Origin: Cellulomonas sp. NTE-D12
Lineage (GTDB): Bacteria > Actinomycetota > Actinomycetes > Actinomycetales > Cellulomonadaceae
DNA: 64,000 nt
Direction of reading: 5' to 3'
NCBI RefSeq assembly: GCF_027923705.1
Contig: NZ_AP026442.1
Location: 3,410,001-3,474,000, forward strand
Shown: positions 41,800 through 49,600 of the stretch, piece by piece
Layout: every line of letters starts with the position of its first letter
Numbering within the stretch: the first letter of the stretch is position 1
Notes under the pieces: model-generated
Told to the model about the DNA's origin: nothing
What the model saw: the letters and a program-made list of their open reading frames with translations, nothing else
Databases searched by the model: none
Translations under genes and position numbers: made by a program

Positions 41800-41893
41800 G
41801 CCTCCCTACGCCGGCATTACCCGGTCAGGTTCGTACGGTCGGCGACGCCTGGATGTCGCCCTCTCAGCCCGGTCGTGCCCGAGCTCCCGTGTG
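41800..41893 (-). promoter_or_regulatory. TPP riboswitch (THI element)
   Basis: On the minus strand the conserved core is clear: GGGCTGAGAGGGC, then GAACCTGACCGGGTAATGCC and GGCGTAGGGAGG. The GGGAGG that closes the aptamer is also the Shine-Dalgarno of cytX, 5-6 nt before its ATG, so thiamine pyrophosphate binding should block translation initiation of the salvage operon. Confidence 0.95.
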
Positions 41894-42058
41894 TGCGAGG
41901 CGACGGTACCCCTGTCCTGGCGCGGCGAGCACCTGCGCCCGGGAGCCGGTGGTGTCCTGCACCGGAGCTGCACCGGTCTGGCGGGGTCGAGCGCACCGGT
42001 CGGTCTGCCGACGGGCTCCCTCGGCCCATGCCGACGACGGGTTCGGCACAGGATCTCG

Positions 42059-42092
42059 GCATGTACCCCTCGTGTACGTACACCAGGCGTAC
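42059..42092. promoter_or_regulatory. 34-bp palindromic element, copy B
   Basis: Centre GTGTACGTACAC (42072-42083) with GTAC-containing arms on both sides. 42062-42093 is symmetric at 13 of 16 pairs and matches copy A (19856-19889) at 30 of 34 positions. Distance to the cytX riboswitch is about 165 bases, and to the next plus-strand gene about 260 bases. Confidence 0.7.
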
Positions 42093-42351
42093 GGCGCCGC
42101 AGCGGTGGTCGGTCTCGCTGGACCTCAGGGCTCAGGGCCGGTCGGTAGAGGCCGTCCGACGAATGCGCCGGCCCGCGGAGTGATCGCCTCCTCCGAGGCC
42201 TGACCAGGGCGTACGGCCCGCTCGGCACGCGTCCAGGGTCGCCCCCGCACGGGGCGGCACCTGTCCAGTCGGGTGGTCCCGCAGAGGTGGGTGCGTGGGA
42301 CGGGATGATGGGACGACGAGGCGCAGTGCCGCGACCGGAAGAGGTACCCAG

Positions 42352-42609
42352 ATGAACGACGAGCTGGCCCCCGCGGGCCGCGAGCGCAAGGTGGCCCCGG
42401 CCGCGCCCGATGCGGAGAGCGAGGCAGCCGCCCCGGCGCGAGTGCCCATCACCAGCGTGCTGTTCCGCCAGGTCGGCACGCTCGCCGGTGGCGCGCTGCT
42501 GGGCCAGGCGACGTGGGGCACGGGGTGGTTCGTCGCCGTCGTCGCGGCCGTGCTGGTGATCGAAGGGCTGATCGTCTGGGACTGGCGGCACCCGAAGCGT
42601 CGGTCGTAA
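42352..42609 (+). CDS. Small membrane protein
   Basis: 85 residues. A polar, alanine- and glutamate-rich N-terminal half (about 35 residues) leads into one or two hydrophobic segments: 'FRQVGTLAGGALLGQATW' and 'WFVAVVAAVLVIEGLIVWDW', ending in the basic 'RHPKRRS'. No family recognised. The ATG at 42352 has AGAGG at suitable distance. The positive C terminus suggests it faces the cytosol. Confidence 0.65.
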   Translation: MNDELAPAGRERKVAPAAPDAESEAAAPARVPITSVLFRQVGTLAGGALLGQATWGTGWFVAVVAAVLVIEGLIVWDWRHPKRRS

Positions 42610-42628
42610 GCGCGTCGTCGTCGCGCCG

Positions 42629-42634
42629 TAGCGT
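42629..42634 (+). promoter_or_regulatory. Leaderless-type -10 box of the UDG gene
   Basis: TAGCGT ends 6 nt before the GTG at 42641. Confidence 0.5.
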
Positions 42635-42640
42635 GCGGGG

Positions 42641-43360
42641 GTGACCGACGTGCAGGCCGCGAGCGCGGCAGCGGGGAGCCTCGACGAGCTCGACGCCGCG
42701 CTGGTCGAGTGCCGGGCGTGCCCGCGACTGGTCGCCTGGCGGGAGGCCGTCGCGGCAGCGCCGCGGGCGGCGTTCCGGGGCCAGACGTACTGGGCGCGGC
42801 CCGTGCCGGGGTTCGGCGACCCGCACGCGCCGATCATGGTGGTCGGCCTGGCGCCCGCCGCGCACGGCGCGAACCGCACGGGTCGGATGTTCACCGGCGA
42901 CCGGTCCGGCGACTTCCTGGTGGCGGCGATGCACCGCGCCGGGCTGGCCAACCAGCAGGTCAGCATCAGCGCCGACGACGGGCTGGTGCTCACCGGCATC
43001 CGGATGACGGCCCCGGTCCGGTGCGCCCCACCGGCCAACGTGCCGGCGCCGGAGGAGCGGCGGACGTGCGCGCCGTGGCTGGGCCGCGAGCTGGAGCTGG
43101 TGCGGCCGCGGGTGCTGGTGGTGCTCGGCGGGTTCGGGTGGCAGGCGGTGCTGACGACGCTGAGCGAGCAGGGGTGGGCGGTGCCGAGGCCGCGGCCGGC
43201 GTTCGGGCACGGTGCCGAGCTGACGCTGACCAGGGACGATGCGTCGCTGGTGCTGGTCGGCTGCTTCCACGTCAGCCAGCAGAACACCTTCACCGGCCGG
43301 CTGACGCCCGCGATGCTGGACGCCGTGCTGGAACGGGCGAAGGAGCTGGGCGGGGAATGA
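42641..43360 (+). CDS. Family 5 uracil-DNA glycosylase (UdgB type)
   Basis: Excises uracil and related deaminated bases from DNA. 239 residues. The Fe-S cysteines start with Cys24 and Cys27 in 'LVECRACPRLVAWRE', and further cysteines lie in 'VRCAPPANVP' and 'RRTCAPWL'. Motif A is 'VVGLAPAAHGANRTGRMFTG', which has Ala where other UDG families carry the activating Asp/Asn, as is usual for family 5. Motif B is 'CFHVSQQNTFTGRLTPAMLD'. Common in high-GC actinobacteria, where cytosine deamination is a burden. The GTG start lies behind TAGCGT. The stop is followed by 58 bases before the Imm5-like gene. Confidence 0.9.
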   Translation: MTDVQAASAAAGSLDELDAALVECRACPRLVAWREAVAAAPRAAFRGQTYWARPVPGFGDPHAPIMVVGLAPAAHGANRTGRMFTGDRSGDFLVAAMHRAGLANQQVSISADDGLVLTGIRMTAPVRCAPPANVPAPEERRTCAPWLGRELELVRPRVLVVLGGFGWQAVLTTLSEQGWAVPRPRPAFGHGAELTLTRDDASLVLVGCFHVSQQNTFTGRLTPAMLDAVLERAKELGGE

Positions 43361-43418
43361 GCGCCGCGCATGCGGCCAGGCTCGAGACCGCTGTCGCCGT
43401 GTCGCTGGAGGAGGTCGG

Positions 43419-43964
43419 ATGCCGTCCCCGCAGTCGCTGAGCGAGGCCGAGCGCCGCACGGTCGCCGCGTGGGCCGCCGACTGTGCCGAGCACGTGCTGC
43501 CGATCTTCGAGGCCGAGGCGCCCGACGACGACCGGCCACGGGCACTCGTCGAGCGCACCCGTGCATACGCCCGCGGGGAGCTCAGCGCCGCCGAGGAGAT
43601 CCGCCGGCGGTTCGTCGGGACCGTCGGCCGGGGCGAGGTCACGGCTCCCGCCGCTGCGGCTGCCGCCCGGGCCGCGGGTCAGGCGGTCGCCGTCTGCCAC
43701 ATGGGCGCGCACGCCCTGGGTGCCGCGGCGTACGCCGCCCGCGCCGTCGCCATTGCGCAGCCGGACAGGCCCGAGGCCGCCGAGGAGGAGCTCGACTGGC
43801 AGCTCGACCACATGTCGCCGGAGGTTCGCGCCGCGCTGCGCACGCTGCCGCCCGCCGGTCGGGACCGGTCCGGGCCGCTGGGTCCCGGCCTCCTCACGTC
43901 GGGCCCGGTCGGGCAGATCCTGCGCGACCTGCAGACGCGTCTCGCCGCGACCAGCTCGGGCTAG
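43419..43964 (+). CDS. Imm-5-like putative immunity protein
   Basis: 181 residues, all-helical appearance. The pattern 'AADCAEHVLPIFEAEAPDDD' with 'ALVERTRAYARGELSAAEEI' and 'AVCHMGAHALGAAAYAARAV' matches what I recall of the Imm-5-like domain, which is linked by computation to polymorphic toxin systems. No toxin gene is adjacent, so if it confers immunity it is an orphan; many such genes may simply be housekeeping relatives. The ATG at 43419 has a strong GGAGGAGG ribosome site. Confidence 0.65.
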   Translation: MPSPQSLSEAERRTVAAWAADCAEHVLPIFEAEAPDDDRPRALVERTRAYARGELSAAEEIRRRFVGTVGRGEVTAPAAAAAARAAGQAVAVCHMGAHALGAAAYAARAVAIAQPDRPEAAEEELDWQLDHMSPEVRAALRTLPPAGRDRSGPLGPGLLTSGPVGQILRDLQTRLAATSSG

Positions 43965-44019
43965 ACGGCAGGCGGCCTTGGGGAATGCCAAACAGCTGGT
44001 CGGTACCTGATCGGCACCC

Positions 44020-44025
44020 GACGAT
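44020..44025 (+). promoter_or_regulatory. Leaderless-type -10 box
   Basis: GACGAT ends 6 nt before the GTG at 44032. A weaker match to TANNNT than the others. Confidence 0.35.
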
Positions 44026-44031
44026 GGGCCC

Positions 44032-44781
44032 GTGCGGACCTTCGACGAGCTCGTGGCAGAGGCGGAGTCGGCGGACGTCACCGGCTGGAGCTTTGCCTGG
44101 CTGGACGGCCGCGCCACCGAGGAGCGGCCGCCGTGGCGGTACTCGCGGCTGCTCGCCGAGCGGCTGGCGCGGGTCTCGTCCGCGCTCGACCTCGACACCG
44201 GTGGGGGCGAGGTGCTCTCGGAGGCGCCCCGACTGCCAGAGCGGATGTGCGTCACGGAGGGCTGGCCGCCGAACGTCCGACGAGCCCGTGAGCTGCTCGG
44301 GCCCCGTGGAGTCGAGGTCCACGAGACGACGCCTGGCGATCCCCTGCCGTTCGCCGACGAGTCCTTCGAGCTGGTCACCGCGCGCCACCCGGTGCGACCG
44401 GCCTGGGACGAGATCCGACGCGTGCTGGTGCCCGAGGGCCGCTACCTGGCCCAGCACGTGGGTCCGGGATCGGCGTTCGAGCTGATCGAGCGCTTCGTCG
44501 GCCCGCTGCCTGAGCAGCCGCGAGCGCGGGACCCGCGGACGGAGATGGCCGACGCCGAGCGGGCCGGTCTCACCGTGACGGGCCTGCGGACGGCGCGGTG
44601 CCGGATGGAGTTCTTCGACGTCGGGGCCGTCGTCTGGACGCTGCGCAAGTGCGTGTGGTGGGTGCCCGACTTCTCCGTCGACCGGTACCGCGACACGCTG
44701 CGGGAGCTGGACGACGAGATCCGGCGGACCGGGTCGTTCGTCGCGCACTCGACGCGGCACCTGGTCGAGGCGCGCCGGTAG
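44032..44781 (+). CDS. SAM-dependent methyltransferase-like protein
   Basis: 249 residues. The class I methyltransferase fold is recognised from 'SSALDLDTGGGEVLSEAPRL' (SAM loop), 'PFADESFELVTARHPVRPAW' and 'RRVLVPEGRYLAQHVGPGSA', followed by a C-terminal 'FFDVGAVVWTLRKCVWWVPD', which is typical of the Methyltransf_11-like proteins of this group. The acidic loop GGG has the normal motif I glycine pattern. The acceptor is unknown. Start GTG at 44032. Confidence 0.87.
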   Translation: MRTFDELVAEAESADVTGWSFAWLDGRATEERPPWRYSRLLAERLARVSSALDLDTGGGEVLSEAPRLPERMCVTEGWPPNVRRARELLGPRGVEVHETTPGDPLPFADESFELVTARHPVRPAWDEIRRVLVPEGRYLAQHVGPGSAFELIERFVGPLPEQPRARDPRTEMADAERAGLTVTGLRTARCRMEFFDVGAVVWTLRKCVWWVPDFSVDRYRDTLRELDDEIRRTGSFVAHSTRHLVEARR

Positions 44782-44806
44782 GGCGCCGAGGCCGCGGCAG
44801 TAGCCC

Positions 44807-45367
44807 TCAGACGTGCTCGCTGATCAGCACCGCCCACGTGCCGGGGACGTGGGCGGTGAACACGTGCGGCTCGTCGCCCGGGTAGGAGATGTAGTCACCG
44901 GGCTCCAGCTCGACGGGGTCGTCGGCGGGACCGGCGAGCGCGCGGCCCGCCGCCAGCACGACGTGCTCGATGATCCCGTCGGCGTGCGGGTGGGAGTCGC
45001 GGCTGGACCCCGGCTCGGCGTGCACCACGTACACGTCGCGGCGGGCGCCGGGCGGGCACGTGGCGACCAGGGTGGCGACGTAGTCGGCACCGGTCGCGGG
45101 GACGGCCGGCCCTTCCCCGGCGCGGATGACGACGACGCGGCCCGACGGCGGGTCGACCAGCCGGGAGAACGGGACGCCGAGCGCGTCGCCCAGCGCCCAG
45201 AGCGTCTCGACGCTCGGGTTGCCCTGCCCCTGCTCGAGCTGGGACAGCGTCGACTTGGCGACGCCGGCGCGGCGCGCCAGCTCGGTGAGGCTCAAGCCGG
45301 TGCGGGTCCGCTCGCGGCGCAGCGAGCGGGCGATGGCCTGCTGGAGGGTCTCGGGCGACTCCGGCAC
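44807..45367 (-). CDS. XRE-family regulator with cupin sensing domain
   Basis: 186 residues. N-terminal HTH: 'SLRRERTRTGLSLTELARRA' and 'GVAKSTLSQLEQGQGNPSVE'. The C-terminal cupin barrel contains 'DYVATLVATCPPGARRDVYV', 'HAEPGSSRDSHPHADGIIEH' and 'VELEPGDYISYPGDEPHVFT'. This architecture is regularly found beside azlCD, as here, and is thought to repress it. The GTG at 45367 is chosen because GGAG lies six bases before it and because an upstream ATG (45424) would make the protein overlap its own promoter and operator. The effector, perhaps a branched-chain amino acid or an analogue, is an inference. Confidence 0.9.
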   Translation of the reverse strand: MPESPETLQQAIARSLRRERTRTGLSLTELARRAGVAKSTLSQLEQGQGNPSVETLWALGDALGVPFSRLVDPPSGRVVVIRAGEGPAVPATGADYVATLVATCPPGARRDVYVVHAEPGSSRDSHPHADGIIEHVVLAAGRALAGPADDPVELEPGDYISYPGDEPHVFTAHVPGTWAVLISEHV

Positions 45368-45390
45368 GTGTTCGCTCCATCGGTCGGATC

Positions 45391-45427
45391 GTTCGTCTTG
45401 ACGAACAGCGTACCGGGGACCCATGCT
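45391..45427. promoter_or_regulatory. Divergent promoters of the XRE gene and azlCD sharing one operator
   Basis: The perfect palindrome GTTCGTC-TT-GACGAAC is at 45391-45406. On the plus strand it covers TTGACG (45398-45403), the -35 for azlC, with -10 CATGCT (45422-45427) at 18-bp spacing and 8 nt before the ATG. On the minus strand TACGCT (45407-45412) would be the -10 of the XRE gene, placing its start site inside the operator. One bound repressor could therefore block both. Confidence 0.65.
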
Positions 45428-45435
45428 CGACCGCC

Positions 45436-46275
45436 ATGACCCAGGACGCGCCCGTCGAGGTGCCCGACGAGCCCGCCGGCCACCCGCTGCGCGGCGCCGT
45501 CCGGACGCTCGGCCGGGCGCAGGTGCGCGACATCCTGCTGCTCTGCGTGGCGGACGGCCTGGTCGGCGCCTCGTTCGGCGCGATCACCGTCGCCGCCGGC
45601 ATGCCGTGGTGGTACCCGACCCTGCTGTCGGTGGTGGTGTTCGCCGGAGCCGGGCAGTTCCTGGTGGTCGGCGTGCTGGCCGCCGGCGGCAGCCCGGTCG
45701 CCGCGGCGGCGGCCGCGATCCTGGTCAACGCACGGCACATCCCGTTCGGGTTCGCGGTGCGCGACGCCGTCGGGTCCGGACTGCTGCGCCGGCTGGTCGG
45801 CACGCACGTGATGATCGACGAGTCGGTCGCCTGGGCCCTCGCCCAGCCGACCCCAGCCCGGCGGCGGGCGGCGTTCTGGCTGTGCGGGTCGCTGCTGTTC
45901 GTGTTCTGGAACGTCGGCGTCGGGCTCGGCGCCCTGGGCGGCAGCGCGCTGACCGACACCTCGGCCCTCGGCCTCGACGCGGCGTTCCCGGCGGTGCTGC
46001 TGGCGCTGGTGATGCCGTCGCTGCGGCAGCGGCGCACGCGGCGGGCGGCCGTGGTGGGCGCCGGTGTCGCTGTGGCGAGCACGCCGCTGCTGCCGGCGGG
46101 GCTGCCGGTGCTGCTGGCGCTCGCAGGGCTGGCGGCGCGGGGACGGGCGAGGACCGCGGGACTCGATGCGGCGGGGCGGCCGACGACGGAGACCACGACG
46201 GACGGACCCGCGACCGCGGGGCCGACGGCGCCGGGTTCCGCGGCCGACGACGATGCCCTGGGAGGCTCGTCGTGA
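45436..46275 (+). CDS. azlC: AzlC-family branched-chain amino acid exporter subunit
   Basis: 279 residues. Large subunit of the AzlCD exporter (LIV-E family). Six or so helices including 'DGLVGASFGAITVAAGMPWW', 'TLLSVVVFAGAGQFLVVGVL', 'AAAAAILVNARHIPFGFAVR' and 'VMIDESVAWALAQPTPARRR', all characteristic. The segment NARHIPFG is the best family signature. The C-terminal 45 residues are a Thr/Ala-rich extension. It overlaps azlD by 4 nt (GTGA), and expression is probably controlled by the divergent XRE-cupin protein. Confidence 0.94.
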   Translation: MTQDAPVEVPDEPAGHPLRGAVRTLGRAQVRDILLLCVADGLVGASFGAITVAAGMPWWYPTLLSVVVFAGAGQFLVVGVLAAGGSPVAAAAAAILVNARHIPFGFAVRDAVGSGLLRRLVGTHVMIDESVAWALAQPTPARRRAAFWLCGSLLFVFWNVGVGLGALGGSALTDTSALGLDAAFPAVLLALVMPSLRQRRTRRAAVVGAGVAVASTPLLPAGLPVLLALAGLAARGRARTAGLDAAGRPTTETTTDGPATAGPTAPGSAADDDALGGSS

Positions 46276-46595
46276 TCGCGCACGGGACGCTGATCGGCGT
46301 CGCGGTGGCCGTCGGCGCCGCGACCTACGCGTTCCGAGCGGCGGGGCCGTGGCTCGGCGAGCGCCTGCGGATCCCGGAGGCGGTGGAGCAGCTGATGGCC
46401 GACTCGGCGGTGGTGCTGCTCACGGCGCTCGTCGTCGTCGCGACGTTCTTCGACGGGCACGCCTTCGCCGGGCCGTCCCGGGTGATCGGCGTGGCGGTCG
46501 GCGCCGTGCTGGCGTGGCGGCGGGCGTCCTTCGTCCTGGTCGTCGTCGCGGCCGCCGGCACCACCGCCGTGCTGCGGCTGCTCGGCATGCCCTGA
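46272..46595 (+). CDS. azlD: AzlD-family small subunit of the branched-chain amino acid exporter
   Basis: 107 residues with three to four helices: 'IGVAVAVGAATYAFRAAGPW', 'SAVVLLTALVVVATFFDGHA' and 'VIGVAVGAVLAWRRASFVLV'. 'TYAFRAAG' near the start is the usual AzlD opening. The GTG at 46272 overlaps the azlC stop, so the two subunits are translated in a coupled way. It is slightly longer than some small-subunit proteins but otherwise ordinary. Confidence 0.92.
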   Translation: MIAHGTLIGVAVAVGAATYAFRAAGPWLGERLRIPEAVEQLMADSAVVLLTALVVVATFFDGHAFAGPSRVIGVAVGAVLAWRRASFVLVVVAAAGTTAVLRLLGMP

Positions 46596-46650
46596 CCTGA
46601 AGACCTGCGATCGGGACCAAGCGCTCGCGAGGCGTGTGGGTGGTCCGGCA

Positions 46651-46656
46651 TAGCGT
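46651..46656 (+). promoter_or_regulatory. Leaderless-type -10 box of the nuclease-helicase gene
   Basis: TAGCGT ends 7 nt before the GTG at 46664. A GAGG also lies 4 nt before the alternative ATG at 46667. Confidence 0.45.
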
Positions 46657-46663
46657 GCGAGGC

Positions 46664-49600
46664 GTGATGGTGCTCGACGACGGCACGCTGGCGTTCTCGG
46701 CGTCCGACCTCTCGGCGGCGGCGGCGTGCGAGTTCGCAGTGCTGCGGACCCTCGACGGGCTGCTGGGGCGAGGGGCCCCGGTGCGCGCCGCGGCCGACGT
46801 GATGCTCGAGCGGGTGGCCCGGCTGGGCGGGGAGCACGAGCAGCGGGTGCTGCGGTCGCTGGTGCGGGAGCACGGCGTCTGGTCACCTGGCGGGTCGGGC
46901 GGGGTCGCGCAGCTAGCGCGACCGGAGCGCTACGACGTGCGCGACGCGCTCGTCGCCGGCCACGCCCGCACGGTGGAGCTGCTCCGGGACGGCCCGGACG
47001 TGCTGTACCAGGCGGGGTTCTTCGACGGGAGGTTCGTCGGCTGGGCCGACTTCCTGGTGCGGACGGCCGACGGCTGGCAGGTGGTGGACGCCAAGCTCGC
47101 GCGCAACGCCGCCGTGGTGGCCGTCCTGCAGCTGGCGGCCTACGCCGACCAGCTCGAGCGGTCCGGTATGCCGCTGGCGCCGACCGTGCGGCTGGTGCTC
47201 GGGGACGGCTCGTCGACCGAGCACCGGCTGGCGGACGTGGTGCCGGTGTACCGGCAGCGGCGGGCTCGGCTGCAGGCGCTGCTCGACGGTCACCGGCTCG
47301 GCGACCGGCCGGTGATGTGGGGCGACGAACGGTTCCACGCGTGCGGACGGTGCGACGTGTGCGCGCCGGAGGCCGCTGCGGCACGGGACCTGCTGCTGGT
47401 GGCCGGGGTGTTCGCCGGTCAGCGGGAGAAGCTGCGGGCTGCCGGCGTCCGGACCATCGACGAGCTGGCGGCCGGCGACGGGCCCGTGCCCGGCATGTCC
47501 GACGGCAGCGTGCGTCGGCTGCGGCTGCAGGCGCGGCTGCAGGTGGCGCAGGAGCACGGGACGGTGGGCACCGGCCTGCCGGAGGGTGCCGGGCTGGAGC
47601 GCGGCATCGCCGTCACGCTGGCCGACGCGGACGCGGTCGCGGCGACGCTGCCGCCGCCGGACCCCGGCGACATCTTCTTCGACTTCGAGGGCGACCCCCT
47701 CTGGTACGACGCGGCGGCCGCCGGCTCGGACGCGTGGGGCCTGGAGTACCTGTTCGGCGTCGTGGAGCTGCCGTCCGAGCCCGGGGCCGAGCCGGTGTTC
47801 CGACCGTTCTGGGCGCACAGCCGTGCCGAGGAGCGGGAGGCGCTGGTCGCGTTCCTGGACTACCTGGGTCGACGGCGCGCCCAGCACCCCGGGATGCACG
47901 TCTACCACTACGCGCCCTACGAGCGAGTCGCTCTGCTGCGGCTGGCCGGTCGGCACGGCGTCGGCGAGGCGGTGGTCGACGCGCTGCTGCGCGAGGGCGT
48001 GCTGGTGGACCTGTACGCCTCCGTGCGCGCCGGCGTGCGGACGGGGCAGCCGTCGTACTCCCTCAAACAGCTCGAGCCGCTCTACATGCCGGAGCACCGC
48101 ACGGGCGAGGTGACCACCGCGGCGGCCTCGATCGTCGAGTACGCCGAAGCGGTGGCGGCGCGGGACGCCGGGCGGCTGGACGAGTGGCGGGCGCGGGTCG
48201 AGGAGATCGGCCGGTACAACGAGTACGACTGCCTGTCGACACTCGGCCTGCGGGACTGGCTGCTGGCGCACCTCGCGGCCGCGGGGCGGGGACCGGCACG
48301 GGCCGTGGTGACCGGGCCCGCCGGCGCCGAGGCGGTGGGCGCGAGGCTGGTGGGGGGCGGCGAAGGCGTCGGAGCCGCGGCGGACGACGAGAAGGCGTCG
48401 GCCGATGCAGCGCTGACCGCGCTCGAGCAGCGGCTGATGGACGCCGCCGGGCCGGGGCCCGGCGAGGGTGTCGCGCGCGAACCCGACCGGCAGGCGATCG
48501 CCCTGGTCGCAGCGGCGTTGCGGTACCACCGACGGGAGGAGCTGCCGTTCTGGTGGGCGCACTTCGACCGGCTCAGCAGCGAGCCGGCGGACTGGACGGA
48601 CCGCCGGAACACCTTCGTGGCCGAGGCCGTGGAGGTGCAGCAGCGCTGGATGTCGGTGGGGCGTCAGCTGCCCCGGCGGCGGCTGTCGATGACCGGACGG
48701 CTGGAGCCCGGCAGCGAGCTCCGTCCGGGGTCGGCGGTGTACGGGCTGTACGACCCGCCGGCGCCGGTGGGCGCGCACGGGTCCGTGGACGGGTCGCGCG
48801 GCTGGCGCACGCAGCTGCTGGTGCTGGAGGTGGCGCCGCAGGACGGGCACGACGTGCTGCTGGTGGAGGAGCGGCTCGGCAAGCAGGAGGCACCGTTCGA
48901 CGAGCTGCCGATGGCGCTGGTGCCGGCGCCGGGACCGGGGACGGGCCCCTTGCGGGACGCCGTGCGGAGCCTCGCGGAGCAGGTGGCGGACAGTCTGCCC
49001 GGGCTGCCCGACGGCGCCGCGACGGATCTCGCCCGCCGGCGGGCTCCCCAGGACCAGGGTCGGCGTGATCTGGTGCTGCCGCGGGCCGAGGGTCCGGACG
49101 ACCTGCCGAACACCCTGGTCAAGGCGCTGCACCAGCTCGGCTCGTCGTACCTGGCGGTGCAAGGACCGCCCGGCACGGGCAAGACGCACACCGGCGCCCA
49201 GGTGATCGCCGACCTGGTCGCCGAGGGCTGGCGGGTCGGTGTGGTGGCGCAGTCCCACGCCGTGGTCGAGAACCTGCTGCGGTGCGTCGCCGCCGCCGGC
49301 GTGGACCCGGCCGCGATCGGCAAGCAGCCGTCGACCGAGCAGATGGTGGCGCACGGCGGGCCGGATCCCCAGGCGCCCTGGACGTGGCTGCGCACCGATG
49401 CGGCGATCGCCGCGTTCGAGGACGGGCACGGCGGTTCCGGGTGGGTGCTGGGAGGCACCGCGTGGACGTTCACCAACCCGAACCGCTTGCCGGACGAGCC
49501 CCTCGACCTGCTGGTGGTGGACGAGGCGGGCCAGTTCAGCCTGGCGAACACGTTCGCGGTGGCCGGTGCGGCGCGGCGCCTGCTGCTGCTCGGGGACCCG

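Larger units (their letters stand above)
41795..42351. other. 557-bp intergenic region
   Basis: Holds the TPP riboswitch at the cytX end and the 34-bp palindromic element at 42059-42092. The remaining bases, including 41900-42050 and 42100-42330, show no gene that I can support. Confidence 0.7.

Noticed and set aside
45368..45424. Longer start of the XRE-cupin regulator at ATG 45424
   Set aside because: It would overlap the operator and its own promoter, and the extra residues (RQDERSDRWSEH) are not part of the HTH family. GTG 45367 has GGAG at proper spacing.
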